A DNA stretch of 64,000 nt from Roseburia sp. 1XD42-34. GTDB lineage: Bacteria > Bacillota > Bacilli > Bacillales > Amphibacillaceae. The stretch covers positions 62,001-126,000 of the forward strand of contig NZ_QWLJ01000009.1 in assembly GCF_009917385.1 (NCBI RefSeq), in the 5' to 3' direction. The position numbers and the translations under genes are program-made. The notes below the pieces were generated by a model. That model had not been told where the DNA came from. It searched no databases and was given only the letters and a program-made list of their open reading frames with translations. Shown here piece by piece: positions 8,768 to 17,847 of this stretch (the first letter of the stretch is position 1; every line of letters begins with the position of its first letter).

Positions 8768-10300
8768 ATGGCATTACGTTCTCAATGGGGAACAAGAGCA
8801 GGTTTTATTATGGCTGCAATTGGTTCTGCTGTTGGATTAGGCAATATTTGGCGTTTTCCAGCTGTAGCATATGAAAATGGTGGTGGAGCGTTCTTTATTC
8901 CTTATCTTTTTGCATTGCTAACAGCAGGTATTCCCATTCTGATTATGGAATTTACTATGGGGCATAAATACCGGGGGTCCGCACCTCTAACGTATCGAAA
9001 AATGAACAAAAAAACCGAATTCATTGGCTGGTGGGCTGTTCTCGTAGCATTTGTTATTTCTACCTATTATTCTGTCATTATTGCTTGGGCAATAGCTTAT
9101 GCATATTTTTCCATTAACTTGGCCTGGGGATCTAATACGGAAACATTTTTGTTTAACGATTATTTAAAAATGGTTGATCCTGGTCAGATGGGCAACTTGG
9201 TTCCTGGAGTTCTCATACCACTGATTTTAGTCTGGTTTGTCGTCTTATTTATTTTATTCCGAGGTGTGAGGAAGGGAATTGAAATTGCTAATCGCATTTT
9301 TATTCCAGCATTAGCTATTATCTTTCTAATTATTGTTATTCGTGCTGTAACATTAGATGGAGCTATCCAAGGGTTACAAGCCTTTTTTGAACCGGATTTT
9401 AGCAGTATCTTTTCTGGCGAAGTATGGGTGGCTGCCTATGGGCAAATATTTTTTAGTTTATCAATTGCATTTGGGATTATGATTACGTATTCTAGCTATT
9501 TATCGGAAAAATCAGATATTACAAACAATGCCTTTATTACTGGATTTGCGAATTCCAGTTTTGAATTACTTGCTGGTATAGGGGTCTTTTCTGTGCTTGG
9601 TTTTATGGCTACGCAATCAGGCGTAGCAGTAGATGAAGTTGTTTCTGATGGCGTAGGTTTGGCTTTTGTTGTATTTCCTGCGATTATTAATGAATTTCCT
9701 GGCTTAAATGGTCTATTTGGTTTCCTGTTCTTCGCATCATTAGTTTTAGCAGGTTTAACCTCATTAATGTCGCTTACGGAAACGTACGTTGCTGGACTCT
9801 CCGATAAATTTAACATTTCGCGCGGGAAAGCGGTTGTATTTGGCGGCGGGTTAGCTGCAGTTATCTCGCTTATTTACGCAACACAAGGCGGTTTGTCTAT
9901 CTTAGATACGGTTGATTATTTTATTAATCAGTTTGGAGTTGCATTACTAGGTTTAGTCGAAGTTGCCTTGATTGCTTGGGTGCTTCGTCAAGTTAAAAAT
10001 TTAAAAAGTCACGCAGATGAAATATCCGATATTAAGCTTGGCTGGTGGTTCCCAGTAAGTTTAAATGTAATTACACCACTAGTGTTAGGGTATATGATGT
10101 TTGACTTATTACGGTTAAATTTACTGAAATTATTTGACACGTCGACTGGAAATTATGCTGGCTATTCTGATACGTTTATCTTATTTTCTGGCTGGTCAGT
10201 TGCTGGTGCAGCACTTATAGTAGGTATCGTTATGGCTGCCACAAAATGGCGCTCTAAAGAAAAAGATAGCGGTTATTCTGATCAAAGGGAGGCTAAATAA
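8768..10300 (+). CDS. Sodium-dependent amino-acid transporter, NSS/SNF family
   Basis: A 510-residue protein with about eleven to twelve membrane segments. The N-terminus WGTRAGFIMAAIGSAVGLGN followed by IWRFP is the sodium- and substrate-binding TM1 signature of LeuT-type transporters. GQIFFSLSIAFGIMITY near residue 225 is the matching TM6 region. The partner gene metS begins two bases after the stop, which marks this as a MetP-type large subunit that imports methionine and alanine in Corynebacterium. A strong promoter and GGAGGAGG site precede it. The true substrate in this organism is inferred only from that partnership. Confidence 0.9.
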   Translation: MALRSQWGTRAGFIMAAIGSAVGLGNIWRFPAVAYENGGGAFFIPYLFALLTAGIPILIMEFTMGHKYRGSAPLTYRKMNKKTEFIGWWAVLVAFVISTYYSVIIAWAIAYAYFSINLAWGSNTETFLFNDYLKMVDPGQMGNLVPGVLIPLILVWFVVLFILFRGVRKGIEIANRIFIPALAIIFLIIVIRAVTLDGAIQGLQAFFEPDFSSIFSGEVWVAAYGQIFFSLSIAFGIMITYSSYLSEKSDITNNAFITGFANSSFELLAGIGVFSVLGFMATQSGVAVDEVVSDGVGLAFVVFPAIINEFPGLNGLFGFLFFASLVLAGLTSLMSLTETYVAGLSDKFNISRGKAVVFGGGLAAVISLIYATQGGLSILDTVDYFINQFGVALLGLVEVALIAWVLRQVKNLKSHADEISDIKLGWWFPVSLNVITPLVLGYMMFDLLRLNLLKLFDTSTGNYAGYSDTFILFSGWSVAGAALIVGIVMAATKWRSKEKDSGYSDQREAK

Positions 10301-10301
10301 C

Positions 10302-10406
10302 ATGACTGCAAGTGCTATCTTTGTAATGATTTTAGGCATGGTGCTTATTTGGGGAGGACTCACAGCAAGTATTACTTATGCCGTGAAAAAATCACGACAA
10401 AAATAA
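10302..10406 (+). CDS. metS: MetS-type small subunit of the NSS transporter
   Basis: A 34-residue protein, one base after the large-subunit stop. It has a single membrane helix (about residues 5-27, MILGMVLIWGGLTASITYAV) and a basic tail KKSRQK. Such single-helix peptides follow MetP-like NSS genes and are needed for transport in Corynebacterium. Ribosome-binding sequence AAAGGGAGG lies inside the end of the upstream gene. The tight spacing shows cotranscription and probable translational coupling. A bidirectional terminator follows 5 bp later. Confidence 0.85.
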   Translation: MTASAIFVMILGMVLIWGGLTASITYAVKKSRQK

Positions 10407-10410
10407 ATGT

Positions 10411-10452
10411 TACCACAGCCCAAAGCAAACTGGCTTTGGGTTGTGGTAATTT
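10411..10452. terminator. Bidirectional terminator between metS and lytH
   Basis: TACCACAGCCCAAAGC (10411-10426) pairs with GCTTTGGGTTGTGGTA (10433-10448), with T-rich sequence on one side and A-rich on the other. It separates convergent genes. Confidence 0.85.
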
Positions 10453-10467
10453 TAATTCCACTATTAA

Positions 10468-11442
10468 TTAATCTTTTTGCTTGGCCATTCGTTCCCATTT
10501 TTTTAAATAAGGATATGGATCAAAAGACCACTCGCTATATCCATTATCTTTATACATTCCATAGTGGAGATGTGGGGGGAATTTTCCTGATGTTCCAGGG
10601 GGGCCATAACCAGTCGAGCCCACTCCGCCAAGTACATCTCCCGGTTTCACTACTGTTCCTACTTCAATATCATCTTCATATCCACTCATATGCCCATAAT
10701 AATGATAAATATTGTATATATCTCGTATTCCGATTCGCCAGCCGCCGTATAAATTCCACCCCATCATTTCAACTACACCATAGGTTGTCGACTTAACAGG
10801 AGTGCCATAATCGGCAAAAATATCGGTCCCTTCGTGAATTCGTAATCCGCCAAAGCCTCTGCGATCTCCCCAAGTGCTTCGGTAGCTATAGTTATAGGAA
10901 ATAGATACAGGAAAATCTCGATCCAATAATTGAATGTCTTGGAATTTTTTGAAAACCTTAGCTGTGTTCATGATCGTTTGAACTGTTAAATCCCGATTGT
11001 AATAATTCCATAATGCGATTTTAATATCATCCTTTGTTTGTCCATATGTAAGGATATAGTTTCCCATCGTATATAGGATATCTTCAGCATTATTTGGGTC
11101 TGCTTTTTGATCCCCGTTGCCATCTTTTCCATAGCCATTAAAAAAATCAATTAACCGTTCATCCGTAATCATGGCTGCATTTCCAAGTCCAAACCAAGCT
11201 TCAGTAGGTATTTCAATGGAAACAACTTGTTTATCATTCGTGTTCTGTTTCGCATTTCGTTCATAATTGTCGATGGCTGCATAGTAGTACCAAGGTATTT
11301 GCGTGATTGCTTCTGTTTTTTTAAACAAGGCCATTCTTTTTTCATGTATAGAATCGTCACTAGCTTTAACCAATGTAGGAGCAGGCACAAGAAAAAGTGT
11401 ACATACAAAAACTGTGATTGTAATAATACGTTTGACATGCAA
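10468..11442 (-). CDS. lytH: LytH-type sporulation M23 peptidase
   Basis: A 324-residue secreted protein. Residues 1-27 form a signal peptide (IITITVFVCTLFLVPAPTLVKA). The C-terminal third is an M23 (LytM) metallopeptidase domain with zinc ligands His203 and Asp207 in RIHEGTDIF and the catalytic HLHYG near His293. Length and architecture match LytH, the L-Ala-D-Glu peptidase that trims spore cortex peptidoglycan in B. subtilis, where lytH neighbours yunB. TTG 11442 is chosen as start because GGGTG lies seven bases before it and the signal peptide begins there. Confidence 0.87.
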   Translation of the reverse strand: MHVKRIITITVFVCTLFLVPAPTLVKASDDSIHEKRMALFKKTEAITQIPWYYYAAIDNYERNAKQNTNDKQVVSIEIPTEAWFGLGNAAMITDERLIDFFNGYGKDGNGDQKADPNNAEDILYTMGNYILTYGQTKDDIKIALWNYYNRDLTVQTIMNTAKVFKKFQDIQLLDRDFPVSISYNYSYRSTWGDRRGFGGLRIHEGTDIFADYGTPVKSTTYGVVEMMGWNLYGGWRIGIRDIYNIYHYYGHMSGYEDDIEVGTVVKPGDVLGGVGSTGYGPPGTSGKFPPHLHYGMYKDNGYSEWSFDPYPYLKKWERMAKQKD

Positions 11443-11636
11443 TTTGTTTCACCCTTTATTTTCCATTTCTGTACATTAACTTATTATTTGTTGTGTTTAA
11501 CTTTTCCATATGTGCTTTTTAATATGCAAGGTAATGAATTAGTTCAAAATAAGAAGTAATTATTCGGTGTATATATAAGTTTTAAAGGAACAAAAAACAG
11601 GGAAAAGCCAATTTCAAAATAATAATCTGTTAAAAA

Positions 11637-11668
11637 CAAGGACAAACGAAAAATTACGCTTGTCCTTC
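11637..11668 (-). terminator. Terminator of the YhcN-type lipoprotein gene
   Basis: On the minus strand AAGGACAAGCG pairs with CGTTTGTCCTT and is followed by GTTTTTAAC. Confidence 0.8.
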
Positions 11669-11676
11669 CATACGAG

Positions 11677-12216
11677 TTATTTTGATTCTTCCATTCGTTG
11701 AATGATTTTTTCAATTGTATGATCGTAGTCGCCCTCGGTAGTCGTCGAATTATGCAAGCTTTGGATATCATCAATAAGGTTCGTGTTATCGGTGGCATAG
11801 ATATCAAAATAGCTAGGCATAATGGATGCGGCAGTCTTCTCTGCCATTTGGGTTGCTTTTTCTTTATCGGTATCGTTTGATTTCTCATAAGCAATCAGTA
11901 CTTCTTCATCCGTAACCAATGTAGCCACTTCTTCGAAAGCGTCTGCCCTTAACATCGTTCGCGTAATCATATCTGCCATTCTTGTACGATCTATTCGCAT
12001 AGAGCGTTGATCTTCGGTGTCATTATTAATTTGTTCTTTTGAATAACGAACATAGCCTAGTCTGTTATCCAATTCTTCATCAGCGGGAGCTTGTAATTCG
12101 TTATTTGGATCAAGTTGATTTTGAATACGGTCTCTTTCATTTGTAGCGGTATTGTTATCCATGCAACCGGTAGCTAAAAAGATTGCAGCAAAACCAATTG
12201 GAACTATCTTCTTCAT
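11677..12216 (-). CDS. yutC: YhcN/YlaJ-type sporulation lipoprotein (YutC-like)
   Basis: A 179-residue lipoprotein. The start at 12216 is favoured over the longer reading because GGAGGG lies upstream and the protein then begins directly with a lipoprotein signal, ending in LATGC with Cys18 as the lipidation site. The mature part is hydrophilic and contains RLGYVRYSKEQ and a run of acidic helices. This is the pattern of the YhcN/YlaJ family, which is made in sporulating cells and found in spores. B. subtilis yutC occupies the same position between lytH and yutD. Its exact role is unknown. Confidence 0.8.
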   Translation of the reverse strand: MKKIVPIGFAAIFLATGCMDNNTATNERDRIQNQLDPNNELQAPADEELDNRLGYVRYSKEQINNDTEDQRSMRIDRTRMADMITRTMLRADAFEEVATLVTDEEVLIAYEKSNDTDKEKATQMAEKTAASIMPSYFDIYATDNTNLIDDIQSLHNSTTTEGDYDHTIEKIIQRMEESK

Positions 12217-12367
12217 TGGAATAATTCCCTCCATTCTATAACTGATTTCCTCATTCAAGGATTATCATTAGTTTGTTTACTCCATTAGAAAACATACTGT
12301 ATTTTTCTGGAGCCTTTTGAGAAAAGGTGTTAAACTGAGAAGATAAAGTATCGTGGGGGGAACACGT

Positions 12368-12652
12368 ATGATTGAACTTTTTGGAAAAATGTATGAACTG
12401 GTGGAAGATCATAAAGGTGGATTTCAGGAAAGTGTAGTAGAGGAAAGATATTCTGACATTCTAGCTAAGTATGATTATATTGTTGGTGATTGGGGATATG
12501 ATCAATTACGGTTAAAGGGTTTTTATGATAATAAGCATGTGAAAGTTCCAGTCGATGCGAAAATTAACGCTTTAGAGGATTATTTATATGAATACTGTAA
12601 TTTTGGTTGTGCTTATTTCGTATTAAGAAAATTGACTGCAAAAGAGCAGTAG
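12368..12652 (+). CDS. yutD: YutD family protein
   Basis: A 94-residue cytosolic protein beginning MIELFGKMYELVEDHK. It contains YSDILAKYDYIVGDWGYDQLRLKGFY and a C-terminal YLYEYCNFGCAYFVLRK, features of the conserved Firmicute YutD family, whose function is unknown. ATG 12368 is selected; the upstream GTG at 12353 lies inside the GGGGGG ribosome-binding site. It is divergent from yutC and begins the yutD-yutH series also seen in B. subtilis. Confidence 0.87.
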   Translation: MIELFGKMYELVEDHKGGFQESVVEERYSDILAKYDYIVGDWGYDQLRLKGFYDNKHVKVPVDAKINALEDYLYEYCNFGCAYFVLRKLTAKEQ

Positions 12653-12664
12653 CCAAGGTGCATT

Positions 12665-12916
12665 CTACTGCTCTTTTTCATCATGGATAATATGAGAACC
12701 CTCTATCCTTCTAGGAGCATCTTGATGTTGTTCACGGTCTGGATAAACAAAGGCGCTATCTCGGTGCTGCCCTTTTTCCCAAGGAGTGGATTTCCCTTCT
12801 ACTGGTTTAGTCTCGTTTACCGGCGCCCCAAAAGCTCCCTCCGGAAATTCTTCAGGTATTAATCGATCATGCGAATGCTTCACATTTGAAAAATCACTAT
12901 AGTCTTTCTTCTTCAT
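12665..12916 (-). CDS. Small hydrophilic cytosolic protein, conserved in Bacillaceae
   Basis: An 83-residue very hydrophilic protein with no membrane segment or cysteine. It carries KDYSDFSNVKH, RLIPEEFPEGAFGAP and STPWEKGQ, a block I recall from unnamed 'cytosolic proteins' of Bacillus. It is rich in His, Asp and Pro toward the end. ATG 12916 has AAGGAGG twelve bases upstream; a GTG at 12928 directly abuts that site and is less likely. It runs convergent to yutD with a 12-bp gap. No function can be assigned. Confidence 0.7.
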   Translation of the reverse strand: MKKKDYSDFSNVKHSHDRLIPEEFPEGAFGAPVNETKPVEGKSTPWEKGQHRDSAFVYPDREQHQDAPRRIEGSHIIHDEKEQ

Positions 12917-13021
12917 GCTTCCTTTCACCCTCCTTATTGTAAGACAAGCGGTATACTATTAATGTATCCCATATTTACCGCTTTACGTTTAACAATTAAA
13001 GGGAAAAGCATGCTATAGGGA

Positions 13022-13291
13022 TTAAAGGTTGTTCTGGAGAAAGTGGCGAATTTCGTCAGCTTCCATATTCGCTTCTTTGAATGTGTGTTCAATAACGCCT
13101 TTATCCTGCAAATCTTCTTTTCCAATAGATAAGCAACGGTTTTTGCGTAGGTTTATAATCAGCTTTTTATTTGCATCCTCATGATCATCTAGAATGGCTA
13201 AATCATATCGTTGTAACTGCCCCATAAAACTGACATAACGTACGTCTTTTTTTACTGTTTCATCATGGATCACATCATATTTTTTGCCCAT
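13022..13291 (-). CDS. SAV0927-like conserved small protein
   Basis: An 89-residue acidic-basic protein with MGQLQRYDLAILDDHEDANK in the first half and EDLQDKGVIEHTFKEANME near the end. These blocks resemble the SAV0927 family of Firmicutes (DUF3055), of unknown role. ATG 13291 is chosen because GGGGGA lies just upstream. It is divergent from yutE. The family call is from recollection of conserved blocks and is moderately certain. Confidence 0.65.
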   Translation of the reverse strand: MGKKYDVIHDETVKKDVRYVSFMGQLQRYDLAILDDHEDANKKLIINLRKNRCLSIGKEDLQDKGVIEHTFKEANMEADEIRHFLQNNL

Positions 13292-13401
13292 TATATCCCC
13301 CATTTTAAAAAAGTGTTATTTTCCCAACTATATCATGTTTTGCTTCATAATCCTACAGAATATGATATGATAATGGTAATTCCTTGTTGGAGGGGTGACC
13401 G

Positions 13402-13848
13402 ATGTATTTTGTTGATCGAAAAAAGCTAGAGGCGACATTGCATTATATGGATGAATTAATTCATGTATTGGAATCGGACCGTCCTAACTCAATAAAAGAA
13501 AAATTATGTTTGGAACGAGCTGTACACGTATTCATCGAATCTACACTTGATGTTGGCAATATGATGATCGATGGATTTATTATGCGCGATCCAGGAAGCT
13601 ATCATGATATCATTGACATTTTACTGGATGAAAAAGTACTCCCGGCTGAAAAGGAGAATGCGTATAAAGAACTGATCACATTGAGGCGAATGTTGATTTC
13701 AGATTATGCAAATGTGGACCATAATAAGATAATGCAAACCATACAAACATACCTCGATGATTATAAACAGTTTTCAACCTATATACGTGATTATCTCACT
13801 GAGGAACATCAGCAAGTTGCACATGCGTTTACTAATGATTCACAATAA
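13402..13848 (+). CDS. yutE: DUF86/HepT-like protein YutE
   Basis: A 148-residue all-helical cytosolic protein. The conserved DUF86 landmarks are ERAVHVFIESTLDVGNMMI near residues 40-58 and LRRMLISDYANVDHNKI near 100. HepT toxins of this fold carry an R-x4-H-x-Y RNase motif; here the equivalent region reads NVDHNKI without the Tyr, so toxin activity is doubtful. There is no MNT nucleotidyltransferase partner next to it, so it is not an obvious toxin-antitoxin pair. TTGGAGGGG precedes the ATG. B. subtilis yutE sits in the same order before yutF. Confidence 0.8.
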   Translation: MYFVDRKKLEATLHYMDELIHVLESDRPNSIKEKLCLERAVHVFIESTLDVGNMMIDGFIMRDPGSYHDIIDILLDEKVLPAEKENAYKELITLRRMLISDYANVDHNKIMQTIQTYLDDYKQFSTYIRDYLTEEHQQVAHAFTNDSQ

Positions 13849-14053
13849 AGCATGGAATAAGGACTTTTCGTTTTAGCCTCCTGAAATAGTAAATTAAAGG
13901 GTAAGAGCGCAGCAGAACCGTCCTTAAAAAATACTTTTTCTGCGTGTGAAGTGTCACTTTCCAAGTTTTTCTGCTTTGAAAAAGTGGAAACATTTTTTCA
14001 CCGTGTCACAACTTGGTTAACGATAGCTTATAAGCCCAACGAATTAGGAATTT

Positions 14054-14160
14054 AGGTGCCGTTGTCTCCTGGCTGAATTTTGGAAGCGGATAGTGGGGCA
14101 CCTTACATTTGGAATAAACATAACTTTACCGTGTAAACAGCTGATAGAAGCTGTTTATTT
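14054..14160 (+). other. Hairpin-rich leader upstream of yutF
   Basis: In the 340-bp spacer 13849-14189, AGGTGCC (14054-14060) pairs with GGCACCT (14097-14103). A second short stem, AAACAGCT with AGCTGTTT followed by ATTTGG, lies at about 14135-14160. The two stems could be a leader structure or the terminator of yutE. No known riboswitch consensus was recognised, and the spacer holds no gene. Confidence 0.4.
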
Positions 14161-14189
14161 GGTGTTTAAACTAGGAGAGTGGAACAACG

Positions 14190-14966
14190 ATGACAAAAGC
14201 ATATCAAGGTTATTTAATCGATTTAGATGGGACCATGTATCAAGGGAATGAACCCATTCCTTATGCTTCTGATTTTGTCCAGACATTGCATCATAAACAA
14301 ATTCCATACGTATTTGTAACGAACAATTCTTCTAAAACACAGGAAGATGTGGCTGCTAAATTAAGGAAGCTAGACATACCAGCAGAACCTGATCAAATTG
14401 TAACGACAAGTCTAGCTACCGCTTCTTATATTAAAGCAAACCACGGGCTATCTCGTTGCTACGTTATTGGGGAGGAAGGGTTACATAAAGCCTTACGGGA
14501 AGAAGGGCATACCATCACGGAAACAGAAGACTGCGATATGGTTGTTATCGGAATTGACCGAAATATTACGTATGAAAAGCTAGCAAAAGCGAGCATTGCA
14601 GTTCGCAATGGAGCAACGTTCATTTCCACCAATGGAGATAAATCAATACCAAATGAACGTGGATTATTGCCAGGTAACGGGTCCCTTACAGCTGTCATTT
14701 CGATATGCACCGGTGTTGATCCTATTTTTATTGGAAAACCTGAAGCAGTTATCATGGAAGAAGCGCTTGAAGTATTGGGGCTAAGTAAGGAGAAGGCTTT
14801 AATGGTCGGAGATAATTATGCAACCGACATCCAAGCTGGGATACGGGCGGGGATAGATACGTTAATGGTATTTACAGGTGTTACTCCATTTTCGGATTAT
14901 GAGCAACTAGCCGTTGCGCCTACGCATTATGTGCACAACCTTAAAGAATGGATGGAGAAGCTATAG
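14190..14966 (+). CDS. yutF: HAD-superfamily phosphatase YutF (NagD-like)
   Basis: A 258-residue cytosolic hydrolase of the NagD subfamily. Motif I is IDLDGTMYQG (nucleophile and acid-base Asp pair near residues 11-13), motif II is FVTNNSSKT near 45, the conserved Lys is in IGKPEAVIMEEAL near 182, and motif III is MVGDNYATDIQAG near 207. The long C2-type cap between motifs II and III is present. The family dephosphorylates sugar phosphates and nucleotides; the substrate is unknown. ATG 14190 has AGGAGAGTGG upstream. Confidence 0.92.
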   Translation: MTKAYQGYLIDLDGTMYQGNEPIPYASDFVQTLHHKQIPYVFVTNNSSKTQEDVAAKLRKLDIPAEPDQIVTTSLATASYIKANHGLSRCYVIGEEGLHKALREEGHTITETEDCDMVVIGIDRNITYEKLAKASIAVRNGATFISTNGDKSIPNERGLLPGNGSLTAVISICTGVDPIFIGKPEAVIMEEALEVLGLSKEKALMVGDNYATDIQAGIRAGIDTLMVFTGVTPFSDYEQLAVAPTHYVHNLKEWMEKL

Positions 14967-15021
14967 TAGGTCGTAAAGGCAGTAGAACAGGAAGAAAGTT
15001 TATTTTCTTCCTGTTTGCTAT

Positions 15022-15534
15022 TTAGTCATCTAATAATACATCCTCACCAGTTCCATGCGCCAAACGGCTGGAAGCTGCTGCTGCAATTGCTCCTACGATA
15101 TCATCTAAAAAAGTATGACATTCCCCTGTAGATTTATCATTTAACCTCTTTAATATACCGGGCTTTTGCTTATCAATGTACCCATAATTGGTGAATCCAA
15201 TCGAGCCGTAAACATTAACAATAGATAAAGCAATCACTTCATCAACTCCGTATAAGCTTTCGTCTGTATCTATTGTTTTTTGTAAGGGCTGTTGCAATTG
15301 TTTATTCTCAGCAAGGACATCTAATTGAATTCCAGTTAAAATAGCATTTTGAACCTCACGTTTTTTAAGGACACGGTCCACGTTATGCCTACACACGTCA
15401 AGAGTTAAATTTTCATGGTATTTGGATTGTAAGTAGTATACAAGCTCTGCAATATCATCTAATGTCACGCCTCGCTCTGTTAACCATTGTCTAGCCTTGA
15501 CTTCTAATTCACTTCGACTCGTATTTACGTCCAT
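15022..15534 (-). CDS. yutG: Phosphatidylglycerophosphatase A-type protein YutG
   Basis: A 170-residue protein related to the PgpA family. It contains LYGVDEVIALSIVNVYGSIGFTNYGYIDK and the acidic metal-binding end GECHTFLDDIVGAIAAAASSR. Gram-positive YutG proteins are shorter in hydrophobic content than E. coli PgpA and look soluble. The enzyme may remove phosphate from phosphatidylglycerophosphate, but this is a family-level inference. It runs convergent to yutF and divergent from yutH, as in B. subtilis. Confidence 0.85.
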   Translation of the reverse strand: MDVNTSRSELEVKARQWLTERGVTLDDIAELVYYLQSKYHENLTLDVCRHNVDRVLKKREVQNAILTGIQLDVLAENKQLQQPLQKTIDTDESLYGVDEVIALSIVNVYGSIGFTNYGYIDKQKPGILKRLNDKSTGECHTFLDDIVGAIAAAASSRLAHGTGEDVLLDD

Positions 15535-15657
15535 TCTTCATCATCCTTTCATTTTTCTGTGAAAATTCATTGCACTCGTATCATAAACTGTTATAAAAGC
15601 ATATGTCGTTCTTAAATAACGGATTGTTTTAAAGAATCCATATAAGGAGGTATACAC

Positions 15658-16632
15658 TTGCACATTAGTGATTGGCTTTACGAACATTATAGGATTCATC
15701 CAGAAACAAAACGGTGGGTTGGGGGCAAGGAATGTTATCAGGCTGGTCAATATGTTTATTTTATCACTTCTATTGAAAACAATGAAATTATACATATGGA
15801 GCAAGCAGTAGTTGCCTACTATATAGCAGAAAATTCTTATAATCATATGGCGATTCCGATTCCAAATCATCAAGGGGAGTGGCTTACTCCTTATCAAGAT
15901 AAGCGATGTATTGTCGTACAAGGGAGCGATGGTGGCCCTACTTATAAAGCTACAAATGGTTCTATGTTAGCGCAGTTTCATCAAATGGGGAGTCAGTATA
16001 GCTATGAACCGAAAGCTATTTCCAGCTATGGTCAATGGAAGCAGCTTTGGATTGACAAAGTAAGCTGGATGGAACAAACCTTGGAAAAAGCAGCTCAAGA
16101 AAAAGCAACTCCTTATTATCGATTGGTCATGGATATGTTACCTTATATTATCGGTCTTAGTGAAAATGCGATTCAGTATATTGGGGAGAGTGATCAGGAA
16201 TTACGCTTTCAAGAATCGGATCAAGGTACCATCACTTTTCGTAGATATATGGACCAATTGCAGCAGTCTGTTATGTGGCCAATGGAATTAGTATATGATC
16301 ATCCAGCTAGAGATATTGCCGAATTTTTGCGACAAGCATTTCTCCAACAAAATCCACAAGCAACCGTTACTCAATTCTTGCGTGAATATCAAACTATACA
16401 ACCGGTCTCGGTTTTTTTCTGGCGTTTAGTGTATGCGAGATTATTGTTTCCTATTCATTTATATGACTGTTTAGAACGAAATCTTTTAGCAGAGCAAAAG
16501 GAGGATGGATTTGAGCAATTGGAGGAGTTATTGCGGCTTCAAGCCAGGTATGAAGCTAATCTCAGTCGTTTTTTTGAATGGGCGGAATTGGACTGTGACA
16601 TTTTACAGATTCCTGTGTTACACTGGCTGTAG
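15658..16632 (+). CDS. yutH: Spore coat-associated kinase-like protein YutH
   Basis: A 324-residue protein with the size and divergent aminoglycoside-phosphotransferase/CotS-like pattern of YutH, a B. subtilis spore coat protein. There is no intact kinase catalytic loop, so enzymatic activity is doubtful. Start TTG 15658 is used because AAGGAGG lies seven bases before it. The C-terminal part is helical and rich in Leu, Glu and Arg. Position next to yutG supports the name. In B. subtilis the gene is expressed in the mother cell; no such promoter was verified here. Confidence 0.78.
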   Translation: MHISDWLYEHYRIHPETKRWVGGKECYQAGQYVYFITSIENNEIIHMEQAVVAYYIAENSYNHMAIPIPNHQGEWLTPYQDKRCIVVQGSDGGPTYKATNGSMLAQFHQMGSQYSYEPKAISSYGQWKQLWIDKVSWMEQTLEKAAQEKATPYYRLVMDMLPYIIGLSENAIQYIGESDQELRFQESDQGTITFRRYMDQLQQSVMWPMELVYDHPARDIAEFLRQAFLQQNPQATVTQFLREYQTIQPVSVFFWRLVYARLLFPIHLYDCLERNLLAEQKEDGFEQLEELLRLQARYEANLSRFFEWAELDCDILQIPVLHWL

Positions 16633-16812
16633 CAGATATCACGAAACTGTAACAAAACTGTTCATACCGTGAGGCACATCTTTTTTGCTTGAAGAAATTT
16701 TCAAGTGAAAAACCATTGTTCCTAGCTGAAGTTATATGCAGAGGTTTTTAACATACTTAAACTCGCTATCTTTTGAATTATTATGCAAACTATCGCTAGA
16801 GGAGGAGTGGAA

Positions 16813-17775
16813 ATGAAAAAACCTTTCGTATACGTGACAAGAAACATACCAACAGAATTATTGAAAGCCTATGAAGAAAAATTTACATTTTTCTGTTGGG
16901 AGGAAGAAGAAACGCCAGTTCCCAGAGAAGAATTACGTAAACATTTGCAAGTAGCAGATGCACTGATTTGTATGGTGAGTGATTCCATTGATAAATCACT
17001 TTTAAAAGATGCCGACCATTTAAAAATAATCGCAAATTTAGCTGTTGGGTACGATAACATTGATATAGAAGCGGCAAAATCAAGAGGTATCATTGTAACG
17101 AATACACCTGATGTGTTAACTGAAACGACTGCTGATTTGGGGTTTGCTTTGCTATTAGCCACTGCAAGGCGTCTCATAGAGGCAAATAATTTTATTAGGC
17201 AGGGAGAATGGAAAGAGTGGTCTCCTTATTTGCTAGCAGGTGCTGATGTTCATCATAAAACCATTGGTATTGTAGGAATGGGGAGAATTGGAAAAGCAAT
17301 GGCTAGACGTGCACAGGGCTTTGGAATGAATATTATATACCATAATCGTTCCAGAGATGAAGCAGCAGAAAAAGAACTAGGAGTAACTTATGTAAGCTTT
17401 CACGATTTATTAAACCAAGCAGATTTTGTAGTTTCCGTCGTACCGTTTACCAATGAAACGAAAGACATGTTTCATTTGCATGCATTTCAAATGATGAAAA
17501 AGACAGCTGTGTTTATCAATATTTCCCGAGGTGGGGTAGTGAATGAAGCGGATTTAATTCATGCGTTACAAAACGGAGACATTCAAGCAGCGGGGTTGGA
17601 TGTGTTTAAAGAGGAACCGATTCAGAGGAACCATCCATTACTACAGCTACCTAATGTTGTCGCTTTGCCGCATATTGGATCAGCAAGTGTGGAAACGAGA
17701 ACGAATATGTGGAAATTATGTCTAAATAATGTTGCTGCTGTGCTTAACGGGGGATCTCCCCAAACACCAGTCTAA
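16813..17775 (+). CDS. D-isomer-specific 2-hydroxyacid dehydrogenase
   Basis: A 320-residue NAD(P)-dependent enzyme. The Rossmann motif GIVGMGRIGKAMARRAQGFG lies near residue 150. The catalytic Arg is in ISRGGVVNEADL near 240, the Glu in DVFKEEP near 268, and the His in ALPHIGSAS near 290. Closest in pattern to glyoxylate/hydroxypyruvate reductases or D-glycerate dehydrogenases. ATG 16813 is chosen because AGAGGAGGAGTGG lies just upstream; the open frame extends back to 16783. It stands alone with its own terminator. The exact substrate cannot be told. Confidence 0.9.
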   Translation: MKKPFVYVTRNIPTELLKAYEEKFTFFCWEEEETPVPREELRKHLQVADALICMVSDSIDKSLLKDADHLKIIANLAVGYDNIDIEAAKSRGIIVTNTPDVLTETTADLGFALLLATARRLIEANNFIRQGEWKEWSPYLLAGADVHHKTIGIVGMGRIGKAMARRAQGFGMNIIYHNRSRDEAAEKELGVTYVSFHDLLNQADFVVSVVPFTNETKDMFHLHAFQMMKKTAVFINISRGGVVNEADLIHALQNGDIQAAGLDVFKEEPIQRNHPLLQLPNVVALPHIGSASVETRTNMWKLCLNNVAAVLNGGSPQTPV

Positions 17776-17847
17776 TGGAATTCTAAGGAAACGAATGGTG
17801 AACACTATTTGTTTAAAAAACAGAAAATGAAGTAATAACAAGCATAA

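Noticed and set aside
10407..10796. Open frame of 129 codons on the plus strand
   Set aside because: It is antisense to lytH and to the terminator and shows no family features.
13402..13848. YutE as a HepT toxin of a toxin-antitoxin pair
   Set aside because: There is no nucleotidyltransferase partner next to it, and the RNase motif is not intact.
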